This document shows positions 37,571 through 44,597 of a DNA stretch of 64,000 nt, piece by piece. How positions within the stretch are numbered: position 1 is the stretch's first letter; the number at the start of each line of letters is the position of its first letter. The translations under genes and the position numbers were made by a program. Source of the DNA: Marinobacter sp. BW6 (lineage in GTDB: Bacteria; Pseudomonadota; Gammaproteobacteria; Pseudomonadales; Oleiphilaceae); the NCBI RefSeq assembly GCF_008107725.1, contig NZ_VIRN01000064.1, positions 868,001-932,000 of the forward strand, written 5' to 3'. The notes beneath the pieces were generated by a model. It was not told the DNA's origin, ran no database searches, and saw nothing but the letters and a program-made list of their open reading frames with translations.

Positions 37571-38011
37571 ATGGCACAAGGAATTCAAAGCATCGTTGTG
37601 GCCTGTGATGGTTCAGAGCATTCGTCGCATGCCGCCAAAATGGCAGCTGACCTTGCTAAAGCTACCGGCCAACCACTCAAACTGTTAGCTGTATTCCCGG
37701 GTACCAGGGCAGAGAGGCTCATTGTAAGCGGTGTGTTGCAGAGTGATATTGATGAAGAAGCAAACGAGTACGGGCGCAAAGCGTTCGATACTGCGAAGAA
37801 AACCGTGAGCGGGATGGTTGAACCCACTGAAGAAGTCCTGCTCAAAGGTGACCCTGCCAAGGAAATCATTGATTACCTTGAGGACAATCCCGGAACCCAT
37901 ATGTTTCTGGGCCGGCGCGGCGACTCACTGGTAAGAAGCCTCACGCTGGGCAGTGTCAGCGAAAAGGTAGTCAGGCATGCCCACGGGCCGGTAACCGTTG
38001 TAAGCGAATAG
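37571..38011 (+). CDS. Universal stress protein (UspA family, ATP-binding type)
   Basis: A 146-aa single-domain stress protein. The ATP-binding motif G-x2-G-x9-GS is visible in GRRGDSLVRSLTLGSVS near the C-terminus, with an Asp in VACDGSEHS at the start of the fold. The upstream in-frame start (37496) lies inside the ANR-like box; the ATG at 37571 follows TTGGAGGGA. Likely promotes survival under anaerobiosis or starvation (family knowledge). Followed by a strong terminator. Confidence 0.9.
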   Translation: MAQGIQSIVVACDGSEHSSHAAKMAADLAKATGQPLKLLAVFPGTRAERLIVSGVLQSDIDEEANEYGRKAFDTAKKTVSGMVEPTEEVLLKGDPAKEIIDYLEDNPGTHMFLGRRGDSLVRSLTLGSVSEKVVRHAHGPVTVVSE

Positions 38012-38027
38012 CAACGGCTCAATTGCC

Positions 38028-38059
38028 AAAAAAACCGCGATTCTGATCGCGGTTTTTTT
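38028..38059 (+). terminator. Terminator of the universal stress gene
   Basis: A 14-bp perfect stem (A7-CCGCGAT with ATCGCGG-T7), a TCTG loop and a terminal T run start 16 bases after the stop codon. Confidence 0.92.
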
Positions 38060-38103
38060 GGCTCAGAGGCTTGCACTAGTTATCGACAGATGGCGGCGTA
38101 AAT

Positions 38104-39675
38104 ATGGAGCTGGAACAACTCAATGCCATAGAAAAGGCGACCCGTTACGGCCGTGCTGAGGTTTTTCGTATCGGCCTGGCGGTGATATTCCTTGCCGGGA
38201 TCATGTTGTACGTGCGCTCGATCGGAGCTGATGCTCCAAACATGGTCATGCTGGTGATAGCGGCAATGATCGGCGGATACATGGCGATGAATATCGGCGC
38301 GAACGATGTCGCCAATAACGTGGGTCCCGCGGTCGGTTCCAAAGCATTGACCCTGGCGGGGGCAATCGCGATAGCGGCAATTTTTGAGGCTAGCGGCGCG
38401 CTGATTGCCGGCGGCGATGTCGTAGGCACAATCAAAAAGGGGATTATCGATCCTGCGCTGATCGGAGATCCCGACACCTTCATCTGGCTTATGATGGCGG
38501 CCTTGCTTGCTGCGTCGCTCTGGTTGAATACAGCCACCTATATCGGGGCACCCGTCTCCACGACCCACTCAATCGTCGGCGGTGTCATGGGCGCGGGTAT
38601 AGCGGCGGGTGGGGTCGATATCGTGGACTGGAACCAGTTTGGTCAGATTGCCGCGAGCTGGGTTATATCGCCAGTGCTGGGTGGGGCCATCGCAGCACTT
38701 TCCCTGTACCTGATCAAGCGCCGGATCACCTACAAACGGGACATTGCTCAGGCCGCCAGGTACAACGTTCCGCTGTTTGTCGCAATAATGGCCTGGGCCT
38801 TTGCCACGTATCTTGTGATCAAGGGGCTAGGCAAGATTGTCGACATTGGGTTTCTTCCCGCCATTGGCATCGGCGCGGTTGCTGGCGGCATCGTGTGGTG
38901 GATCACGAAATGGCTTATTGCCCGTTCTACTAAGGAAGTGGAAAACAGTAAAGCGGGGGTTGATGGCCTGTTCACCTACCCGTTGATTTTTTCAGCTGCG
39001 CTTCTGAGTTTCGCACACGGGGCGAATGATGTTGCGAACGCGGTGGGTCCTCTGGCCGCGATCAATGAAGCCGTACTGCAAGGCGGTGTCGCGGCAAAGG
39101 CGGCGATCCCCAGCTGGGTGTTGTTGGTCGGGGCACTCGGGATTGCTCTCGGTCTGGCATTGTACGGCCCCAAGCTAATACGTACCGTCGGATCGGAGAT
39201 CACAGAGCTCGACCGCATGCGTGCCTTCTGCGTGGCTATGGCCGCGGCGATTACCGTTATCATCGCAAGCCAGCTCGGCCTGCCAGTGAGTTCAACTCAC
39301 ATCGCCATTGGGGGGGTGTTCGGAGTTGGCTTTCTGCGCGAGCATCTCAAAACTACCTATCGCCAGAAGATCGAGGAGATTGAGGCGCACCATGCCGGAG
39401 AGGATCGGGCAGTAGTAGAGCGTCTGCTCAAGGAGTTTGATGAGGCCTCGTTCGATGAGAAGGGAGAGATTCTCAAGAACCTGAAGAGCCAGAATGGTGG
39501 CTCTACGCCGATCTCGAAAAGTGACCGTAAGGGCCTGAAAAAAGTGTACCGTCAGGAGCTCGTCAAGCGATCGGCGGTATTCAGGATCGTGGCTGCCTGG
39601 TTGATTACGGTACCGTTATCGGGGCTGCTGGCGGCTGTATTGTTCTTCACCATCAGAGGGATGCTTCTTCCATAA
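38104..39675 (+). CDS. Inorganic phosphate permease, Pit family
   Basis: A 523-aa phosphate:cation symporter. The two family repeats are GANDVANNVGPAVGS near residue 65 and HGANDVANAVGPLAA near residue 305, each followed by hydrophobic helices and S-T-H motifs (APVSTTHSIVGG, LPVSSTHIAIGG). A long cytoplasmic segment (about 415-495) with charged helices precedes the last helix. The last 23 bases overlap the convergent coiled-coil gene. Low-affinity phosphate (possibly metal-phosphate) uptake is expected. Confidence 0.92.
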   Translation: MELEQLNAIEKATRYGRAEVFRIGLAVIFLAGIMLYVRSIGADAPNMVMLVIAAMIGGYMAMNIGANDVANNVGPAVGSKALTLAGAIAIAAIFEASGALIAGGDVVGTIKKGIIDPALIGDPDTFIWLMMAALLAASLWLNTATYIGAPVSTTHSIVGGVMGAGIAAGGVDIVDWNQFGQIAASWVISPVLGGAIAALSLYLIKRRITYKRDIAQAARYNVPLFVAIMAWAFATYLVIKGLGKIVDIGFLPAIGIGAVAGGIVWWITKWLIARSTKEVENSKAGVDGLFTYPLIFSAALLSFAHGANDVANAVGPLAAINEAVLQGGVAAKAAIPSWVLLVGALGIALGLALYGPKLIRTVGSEITELDRMRAFCVAMAAAITVIIASQLGLPVSSTHIAIGGVFGVGFLREHLKTTYRQKIEEIEAHHAGEDRAVVERLLKEFDEASFDEKGEILKNLKSQNGGSTPISKSDRKGLKKVYRQELVKRSAVFRIVAAWLITVPLSGLLAAVLFFTIRGMLLP

Positions 39676-39898
39676 GCTCTCGCAGTTTAGCGAGTTGCGC
39701 CTCGACCACGCGTAGGCGGACCTCGGTCTGAGCGGGTGTTTCCCGGGAAGAGCCGGACTTTAGCTGATCGCGGTATTTTGCCTGTTTTTTTTCAAGCTCC
39801 TGCTGCAGACGCTTCAGTTCCTTGCGCTTGAGGGACCTGCCCTTGTCGTGTTCACGCAGGACATCGTCAAGCCTGGCCACCAAATCCTTGAAACCCAT
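39653..39898 (-). CDS. Small coiled-coil protein between two phosphate transporters
   Basis: An 81-aa highly charged protein, helical throughout with heptad-like Leu spacing (RLDDVLREHDKG, KELKRLQQELEKKQ, VVEAQLAKLRELMEE). The ATG at 39898 has GGCGGAG upstream; a further in-frame start at 39946 would overlap the neighbouring promoter. It follows the Na/Pi cotransporter on the same strand, so the two may be co-transcribed, and its 3' end overlaps the pit gene. No recognised domain. Confidence 0.6.
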   Translation of the reverse strand: MGFKDLVARLDDVLREHDKGRSLKRKELKRLQQELEKKQAKYRDQLKSGSSRETPAQTEVRLRVVEAQLAKLRELMEEASL

Positions 39899-39960
39899 TG
39901 TCCGACTCCGCCGTGATCGAAGATTGGTCTGCCCGGACGTCGTCACGAGCCATTGAGGTC

Positions 39961-41769
39961 TCAGAGAGTGATCTCTGCCTGGCCCTCATCACTCACCGAC
40001 ACTGCCTCCGTTGTCCGGGCCGCTTCCACATCTGTGGCTGTAAGAAGCGCACGCGTCCCAGCCAAAATAGCATCCACTGTCTCGCTGGCATAGGCGGAAT
40101 CGTTAAGCAGGGAAGTGGCCATTGCTGAATCGATCCGCTTTGCCCCGAGGAGCCGCGTCACGCGCGCGACCATGGATTCACGGTCTACCCGGGCGCGTAC
40201 GGCGATCTCGTCCAGCTCAAGTATTGCCGTGCTGGCATCGTCAAATTTGCCCTCGTAAAACCGGTGGGTTTCGCGGAGCACCATAGCGACCCGCAGCCGG
40301 AGATCGTTGTACTCATTACGGATCGCAGTGTTATCTGCAACCATGTAGATCGTGAGATTCTTGCGCAGATGTTTGACGTGCTTGATGGCTTCAACCATCT
40401 CGGCGGCAGCATGCTGCAGACGATAGAGGGAGTCGGTGGAGCTCGCCGGGGACATGCGCGCCATTCGCCCAGAGATAAAATCGAGGATGGCGTTATAAAG
40501 TCGCTTGACGCGCTGTCGATAGACCAGATCGATGTCGATGTCGATGCGTTCCCGGCTATGATTGATCATCCATGCCAGGTCATCGCAGTTGCGGATCTTC
40601 TCACGATGCAGGTGGAGACCGTGGGCCAGGATGACGAAGGCCTGATCGAAGAGGTGCCAGACCTCACGGCGGACAGCGGCATTTGCGCTATCGGGGAAGT
40701 CCATTGCGGCCGGATTCAGGTACTTGGGCTGGGCTTCGGCCTCTTCCTCACGTTCTGGCAGCCAGTGTTCCAGCGCGTTCGCCATCCGGGAAATTAAAGG
40801 CAACATTACGGCTACACCCAGGCAGTTGAAAAGGGTGTGGAATACCGCGAGCTTGACTGTGTAATCATCCTCTGCGATCGACATGAGCGCCGACAGGCTA
40901 TCGACGGACCAGCGTAGCGGTTCGATCAGCACCAGGGCGATTGCTGCCGTTGCTATATTGAACAAGAGGTGGGCGCCTGCCAGCCGCTTGCCGGCGATAT
41001 TCGCGCCGAGACCGCCGATCAGCGCGGTCACCGTGGTGCCAATATTGGCACCGATCGCCAGTGCCAGAGCATTCTCGTAGGTTACCTGGCCTGTGGCCAG
41101 GCCGGCCAGGGTCAGGGCCAGTGTCGCGTGGCTCGACTGCATGACGACGGTCGCCAGAATTCCGAGCCCTGTATAAACGAGCAGTCCGGTTACGCCCGTC
41201 ATTGCATAGTCGCGCAGATCGACCGCCGACTGGTAGCTCTCGAATCCTTCCTTCATGAAATCTATGCCGAGAAACAGAAATCCCAGGCCGGCCAGAATCG
41301 CGCCAAGGGCCTTGAGCACGCGGGATTGCTGGAAGTTCAGCACAACGCCGAAAACAAGCATCGGCAAAGCAAAGGACGAGAGACTCATCTTCATGCCGAT
41401 AGTCGCGAACAGCCAGGCACCGGTTGTGGTGCCAAGGTTGGCTCCGAAAATGATGCCAATGCCTGTGATCAGCGGAAGCAGGCCGGCGCTCAGGAAGGAT
41501 ATGGTAATGATCGATACCAGAGAGCTGGATTGCATAATGGCGGTGCTGACGATGCCAAAACCCAGACTCTTGGGAATCGTGTCCGTGGTCCGGCGCAACA
41601 CCCTCTCCAGGAATCCGCCGGTAAATCGGCGAAACCCGTTCTCGAGCGAGAGCATGCCAAACAGGAAGATCGCAACCCCGGCGGCAATCTGTTTGAACTC
41701 GGGACTCGCCCAGAGCGCAAAAGCCAGAAGTCCGAGTATTCCGGCGAGGACGAATTGGCGGTAGTTCAT
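39961..41769 (-). CDS. Na/Pi cotransporter with C-terminal PhoU-like domain
   Basis: A 602-aa protein. The membrane half (about 1-330) has the two NptA/YjbB-type repeats, with MQSSSLVSI in the first and MQSSHATLA in the second. The C-terminal half (about 345-570) is a helical PhoU-like region, often found fused to this transporter. It moves phosphate with sodium; related proteins act mainly as exporters, so direction is uncertain. The opposing Pit gene suggests a pair handling phosphate entry and exit. Confidence 0.88.
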   Translation of the reverse strand: MNYRQFVLAGILGLLAFALWASPEFKQIAAGVAIFLFGMLSLENGFRRFTGGFLERVLRRTTDTIPKSLGFGIVSTAIMQSSSLVSIITISFLSAGLLPLITGIGIIFGANLGTTTGAWLFATIGMKMSLSSFALPMLVFGVVLNFQQSRVLKALGAILAGLGFLFLGIDFMKEGFESYQSAVDLRDYAMTGVTGLLVYTGLGILATVVMQSSHATLALTLAGLATGQVTYENALALAIGANIGTTVTALIGGLGANIAGKRLAGAHLLFNIATAAIALVLIEPLRWSVDSLSALMSIAEDDYTVKLAVFHTLFNCLGVAVMLPLISRMANALEHWLPEREEEAEAQPKYLNPAAMDFPDSANAAVRREVWHLFDQAFVILAHGLHLHREKIRNCDDLAWMINHSRERIDIDIDLVYRQRVKRLYNAILDFISGRMARMSPASSTDSLYRLQHAAAEMVEAIKHVKHLRKNLTIYMVADNTAIRNEYNDLRLRVAMVLRETHRFYEGKFDDASTAILELDEIAVRARVDRESMVARVTRLLGAKRIDSAMATSLLNDSAYASETVDAILAGTRALLTATDVEAARTTEAVSVSDEGQAEITL

Positions 41770-42085
41770 TGGTTCATTTTTCCCGCAATTGGCTCGGGTT
41801 TGGCTTCGCGCGATTAGGACGCCACACCATGAATCGGGTAGCGTTTTGCTCTCGCGATCTTACTTTGTCACATTTATGTAATGGAAGTAAGCTCCATCCG
41901 TCCGGGCCTGTGCAGTAAAACTGTAGACATCACTCGCAGGCGTTTTGCTGCGCGAACAAATGCAGTCTTCAGTGTTGGCCCCAACCAAGGCCATCATTTG
42001 CCACAATTCATGCGAAAAACAACCGAGATAGATCCGGAGCCAGATCGTTATGCTGACTCAGTGAATTCAAGCAAACGAGGTGGCC
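41770..42085. other. Gene-free stretch upstream of the Na/Pi cotransporter
   Basis: About 315 bases between the cotransporter start and the small gene at 42086. It presumably contains the promoters of both. One TGTCA half-site (41876-41880 region) recalls half a PHO box, but the second half is missing. Open frames here (for example 41881-42123) overlap the small gene and have no ribosome binding site. Confidence 0.4.
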
Positions 42086-42274
42086 ATGAAGACTACAGAG
42101 TTGATCGAGAAGTGGCTCGATAAATGTGACCTGGCGAGACTGGCTCAGGAACGTTACGAAGAGGATCCGAGCCCCACGAACTACACAGAACTGAAAAACG
42201 CCATGTCTGAGCGACGGCTGATGGAGGAGCGCGTTGAGCCCAGGGCGAGTTATTCCCAAAGGGTTGCAGGGTGA
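42086..42274 (+). CDS. Small acidic hypothetical protein
   Basis: A 62-aa protein starting MKTTELIEKWLDKCDLAR behind ACGAGGTGG. It is helical and charged throughout, with a single Cys and an ERYEEDPSPTNYTELKNAM middle section. It has no signal peptide or membrane segment and no recognised family. The good ribosome site and protein-like composition support it, though its size does not allow certainty. It ends just before the tRNA-Phe remnant. Confidence 0.5.
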   Translation: MKTTELIEKWLDKCDLARLAQERYEEDPSPTNYTELKNAMSERRLMEERVEPRASYSQRVAG

Positions 42275-42289
42275 GTCGTTCTTCTTGGG

Positions 42290-42360
42290 CCTCAGAAACG
42301 ACAGAACCCGCACAAGGCGGGTTCTGTCTGGATTCGTAGTGGTGCCCGGCGGGCACCACT
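42290..42360 (-). repeat. Imperfect copy of the tRNA-Phe 3' end and terminator
   Basis: Positions 42290-42349 match 42936-42994 (tRNA-Phe terminator, spacer and last ten bases) at 50 of 60 aligned positions. At 42338-42360 an 11-bp arm pair (AGTGGTGCCCG / CGGGCACCACT, one-base centre) reads on the minus strand as GCCCG directly joined to CCGGGCACCA: the 5' and 3' acceptor strands of tRNA-Phe with the body missing. The terminator-like hairpin at 42301-42327 has perfect 11-bp arms. Confidence 0.7.
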
Positions 42361-42399
42361 TTCATGTCTCATCAAATTGCGCCCAGGCGAACCCAGGAT

Positions 42400-42765
42400 C
42401 TATTTCTTCACGGTCATGTTATTGCAGTGGGCGCGGAGCTCCAGACTGCTTATCCTTCCATCACCATCTGCATCGGCAAGTTGAAGAAATCTCGATCCGA
42501 ATTGCACGGTGTCAGTGTTAGAGCTTTCGTCAAATGCGTCTGGAACATTACCGCAGGCGAGGTCTTCGGTGATTCCGCATGGGCGCAGGTAAACATGTTC
42601 AGAACGGTCGATGTAACCGTTACCATTGCGGTTAATGCATTCAAACAGCCCTTTGGAGCTCACAGATGCGCTGGAAGTTTTAAGCGTTGGTTCGACGTTG
42701 TTATTGACGCATCCAGCTACCAAAAGAGAAACCGCTAAAGATAGGGTTAGGTGGAGATTTCTCAT
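42400..42765 (-). CDS. EF-hand lipoprotein
   Basis: A 121-aa small envelope protein. The signal peptide ends in the lipobox LLVAGC with lipidated Cys19. Two calcium-loop motifs follow: NRNGNGYIDRSE (45-56), where the first ligand is Asn rather than Asp, and DADGDGRISSLE (98-109), a canonical EF-hand loop. Four further cysteines between and after the loops could form disulfides. It would be anchored to a membrane facing the periplasm and bind calcium. It sits between tRNA-Phe and the tRNA-Phe remnant on the same strand. Function unknown. Confidence 0.78.
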   Translation of the reverse strand: MRNLHLTLSLAVSLLVAGCVNNNVEPTLKTSSASVSSKGLFECINRNGNGYIDRSEHVYLRPCGITEDLACGNVPDAFDESSNTDTVQFGSRFLQLADADGDGRISSLELRAHCNNMTVKK

Positions 42766-42944
42766 GGTAATGCCCTCTGAAACGTTGCATTACTGATGTT
42801 GGGAGCCAAAAACAAAGGATATGCGAATGTTGCTAGGGGCGCCAGACATGCCTGTGCTGCAGCTGCGGGGCTCAGGAGACCAGTGGTTGGCAGGGAGAGT
42901 TGCGAAGTGTTTGTGGCGGATGTCCCTTAGGGCGGCCTAGAAAC

Positions 42945-42967
42945 AACAAAACCCGCACGTGGCGGGT
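42945..42967 (-). terminator. Terminator of tRNA-Phe
   Basis: On the minus strand ACCCGC-loop-GCGGGT (six-base arms, 42951-42956 and 42962-42967) is followed by TTTTGTTG, 18 bases beyond the tRNA 3' end. Confidence 0.75.
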
Positions 42968-42984
42968 CTTGTCTGAATTCTTAA

Positions 42985-43060
42985 TGGTGCCCGGAGGCGG
43001 AATCGAACCACCGACACGGGGATTTTCAATCCCCTGCTCTACCAACTGAGCTATCCGGGC
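42985..43060 (-). tRNA. tRNA-Phe (GAA)
   Basis: A 76-nt tRNA on the minus strand with acceptor stem GCCCGGA/TCCGGGC, D arm GCTCAGTTGGTAGAGC, anticodon loop TTGAAAA with anticodon GAA and a G-C-rich stem (GGGGA/TCCCC), T arm GGTTCGATTCC and an encoded CCA. All canonical invariant positions are present. Confidence 0.98.
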
Positions 43061-43091
43061 ATGTTGCGCTACTGCTGTGCAACGGGGCGCT

Positions 43092-43120
43092 ATTAAACCG
43101 GTTTCGCTGTTTTGAGTCAA
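43092..43120 (-). promoter_or_regulatory. Sigma-70 promoter of tRNA-Phe
   Basis: On the minus strand TTGACT (43120-43115), a 17-base spacer and TTTAAT (43097-43092) are followed by a G+C-rich discriminator (GCGCCCCG), the pattern of growth-rate-controlled stable RNA promoters. The predicted start is about 25 bases before the tRNA. Confidence 0.75.
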
Positions 43121-43181
43121 GGCTGAGCCGGAAAAATTTCTGAATCTTTTCAGGCATGCTCAGGCTTTGACCAATCCGGGG

Positions 43182-43454
43182 TTATTGTTCCGGTGGAACG
43201 TAGCCTTCGGCCTTGTCGAACGGCTCGTTGTTGAAGAAATGTTCCATCTGCGCCTGCAGGTACTTGCGGGTGTTCGGGTCCATCAGGCTCAGGTGTTTTT
43301 CGTTGATCAGCATGGTCTGCTGGGCCTGCCATTCTACCCACGCCTGTTTCGAAATATTCTCGAAGATATCCTGGCCCTTGGCGCCGGGCATGGGCGGGAA
43401 GTCCAGGCCTTCCAGTTCTTTCTGGTATTTGCGGCAGAAAACGGTACGGCTCAT
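43182..43454 (-). CDS. yggX: YggX-family Fe(II)-trafficking/oxidative damage protection protein
   Basis: A 90-aa cytoplasmic protein. [18 protein letters not shown] with its single conserved Cys7 and the motif [21 protein letters not shown] are family hallmarks. It protects iron-sulfur proteins from oxidants. The ATG at 43454 is chosen over an upstream in-frame start at 43472 by family length. Sits between mutY and tRNA-Phe, an order conserved in related bacteria. Confidence 0.95.
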   Translation of the reverse strand: MSRTVFCRKYQKELEGLDFPPMPGAKGQDIFENISKQAWVEWQAQQTMLINEKHLSLMDPNTRKYLQAQMEHFFNNEPFDKAEGYVPPEQ

Positions 43455-43529
43455 GGTGGCTCCTGTTGGCAAATGTTGCTGGCGGTGATGATAACAGATC
43501 GTTGCGGCTGAGGGCGCTAGCGGACCGGA

Positions 43530-44597
43530 TTACAGCAGGGCGGCTTGCTCCGGTTCGGTAAGTAACGACCGGATCGGTGCCGGCAGACCGAGATTGAGGG
43601 CTTCATGGCGGTGAAGCCATTTCAGATGATCGTGGTCTGCAACGGTGTTGGCGCCGCCGGTGACATTCAGCCGGGCCGGCTGAATGTGCAGATGGTAATG
43701 GGAGAAGGTATGTCGGAAGCCGCTGATCAGCTCTGGTTCTGCGCAATCCAGCCCCAGGCTCTGTTCGCAGGCTTCCTGAAGCTCTTCGGCGCCATAGGCC
43801 GGGTCCAGTTCCGGCAGGCTCCAGAGGCCGCCCCAGATGCCGCTGGGCGGGCGACGCTCCAGCAGGATGCGCCCCTCGCCGTCCTCAAGGATTACCATCC
43901 AGGTGGTTTTCTCCGGCTTAGTCTTTTTGGGTTTGGAGCCGGGGTAGAGTGAGGTTTCACCCTGGGCGTAGGCTTTACAGTCCTCTTGCAGCGGGCAGCT
44001 CTCGCAGGCCGGGCGGCGGCGAGTACAGACCATGGCACCCAGATCCATAATGCCCTGGGTGTAGTCACGCACCCGTTGTTCCGGGGTATGTTCTTCGGCT
44101 CGTTGCCAGAGCTGATTGAGAACGGCGGTCTGGCCGGGCCAGCCGGGAATAGCATGGTAACGGGCCAGCACCCGTTTCACGTTGCCGTCCAGGATGGCGG
44201 CGCGAATGCCAAAGGCCTGGGCCAGAATGGCGGCGGCTGTTGAGCGGCCGATGCCGGTCAGGGATTCAAGCTCCTCCTGGGTTTGCGGGAACTCACCATC
44301 GAACTCGCGCACCACCGTCTGCGCCGCTTTCTGCAGGTTGCGGGCCCGGGCGTAGTAACCAAGACCGGACCAGTGGCTGAGCACGTCATCCACGGGTGCT
44401 TCGGCCAGCGAGTGGACGTCCGGGAAGCGTTCCATGAACGCCTCGAAGTAGGGGATAACAGTGGTTACCTGTGTCTGCTGCAGCATGATTTCGGAAACCC
44501 ATACACGGTAGGCGTTCCGGTTGTGATGCCACGGCAGGTCATGCCGGCCGTGGCTGTCGTACCAATGGAGCAGTTTGTTGGCGAAGCTGTCCGGCAT
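43530..44597 (-). CDS. mutY: Adenine DNA glycosylase
   Basis: A 355-aa repair enzyme removing adenine mispaired with 8-oxoguanine. Visible features are catalytic Glu36 in VSEIMLQQTQ, a helix-hairpin-helix (LTGIGRSTAAAIL), the catalytic aspartate in ILDGNVKRVLAR, the [4Fe-4S] cluster motif C-x6-C-x2-C-x5-C (CTRRRPACESCPLQEDC), and a C-terminal Nudix-like domain (about 230-350) that reads 8-oxoG. Start and asmA stop share one base (TAATG), so the genes are coupled. Confidence 0.95.
   Translation of the reverse strand: MPDSFANKLLHWYDSHGRHDLPWHHNRNAYRVWVSEIMLQQTQVTTVIPYFEAFMERFPDVHSLAEAPVDDVLSHWSGLGYYARARNLQKAAQTVVREFDGEFPQTQEELESLTGIGRSTAAAILAQAFGIRAAILDGNVKRVLARYHAIPGWPGQTAVLNQLWQRAEEHTPEQRVRDYTQGIMDLGAMVCTRRRPACESCPLQEDCKAYAQGETSLYPGSKPKKTKPEKTTWMVILEDGEGRILLERRPPSGIWGGLWSLPELDPAYGAEELQEACEQSLGLDCAEPELISGFRHTFSHYHLHIQPARLNVTGGANTVADHDHLKWLHRHEALNLGLPAPIRSLLTEPEQAALL

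Noticed and set aside
41868..41890. PHO box upstream of the Na/Pi cotransporter
   Set aside because: Only one TGTCA half-site with no second repeat at the expected spacing.
41881..42123. 80-codon plus-strand frame upstream of and overlapping the small gene at 42086
   Set aside because: No ribosome site and no protein-like pattern; the other frame has a better start.
42872..43120. Minus-strand frame across the tRNA-Phe locus
   Set aside because: It reads through the tRNA gene and its promoter.
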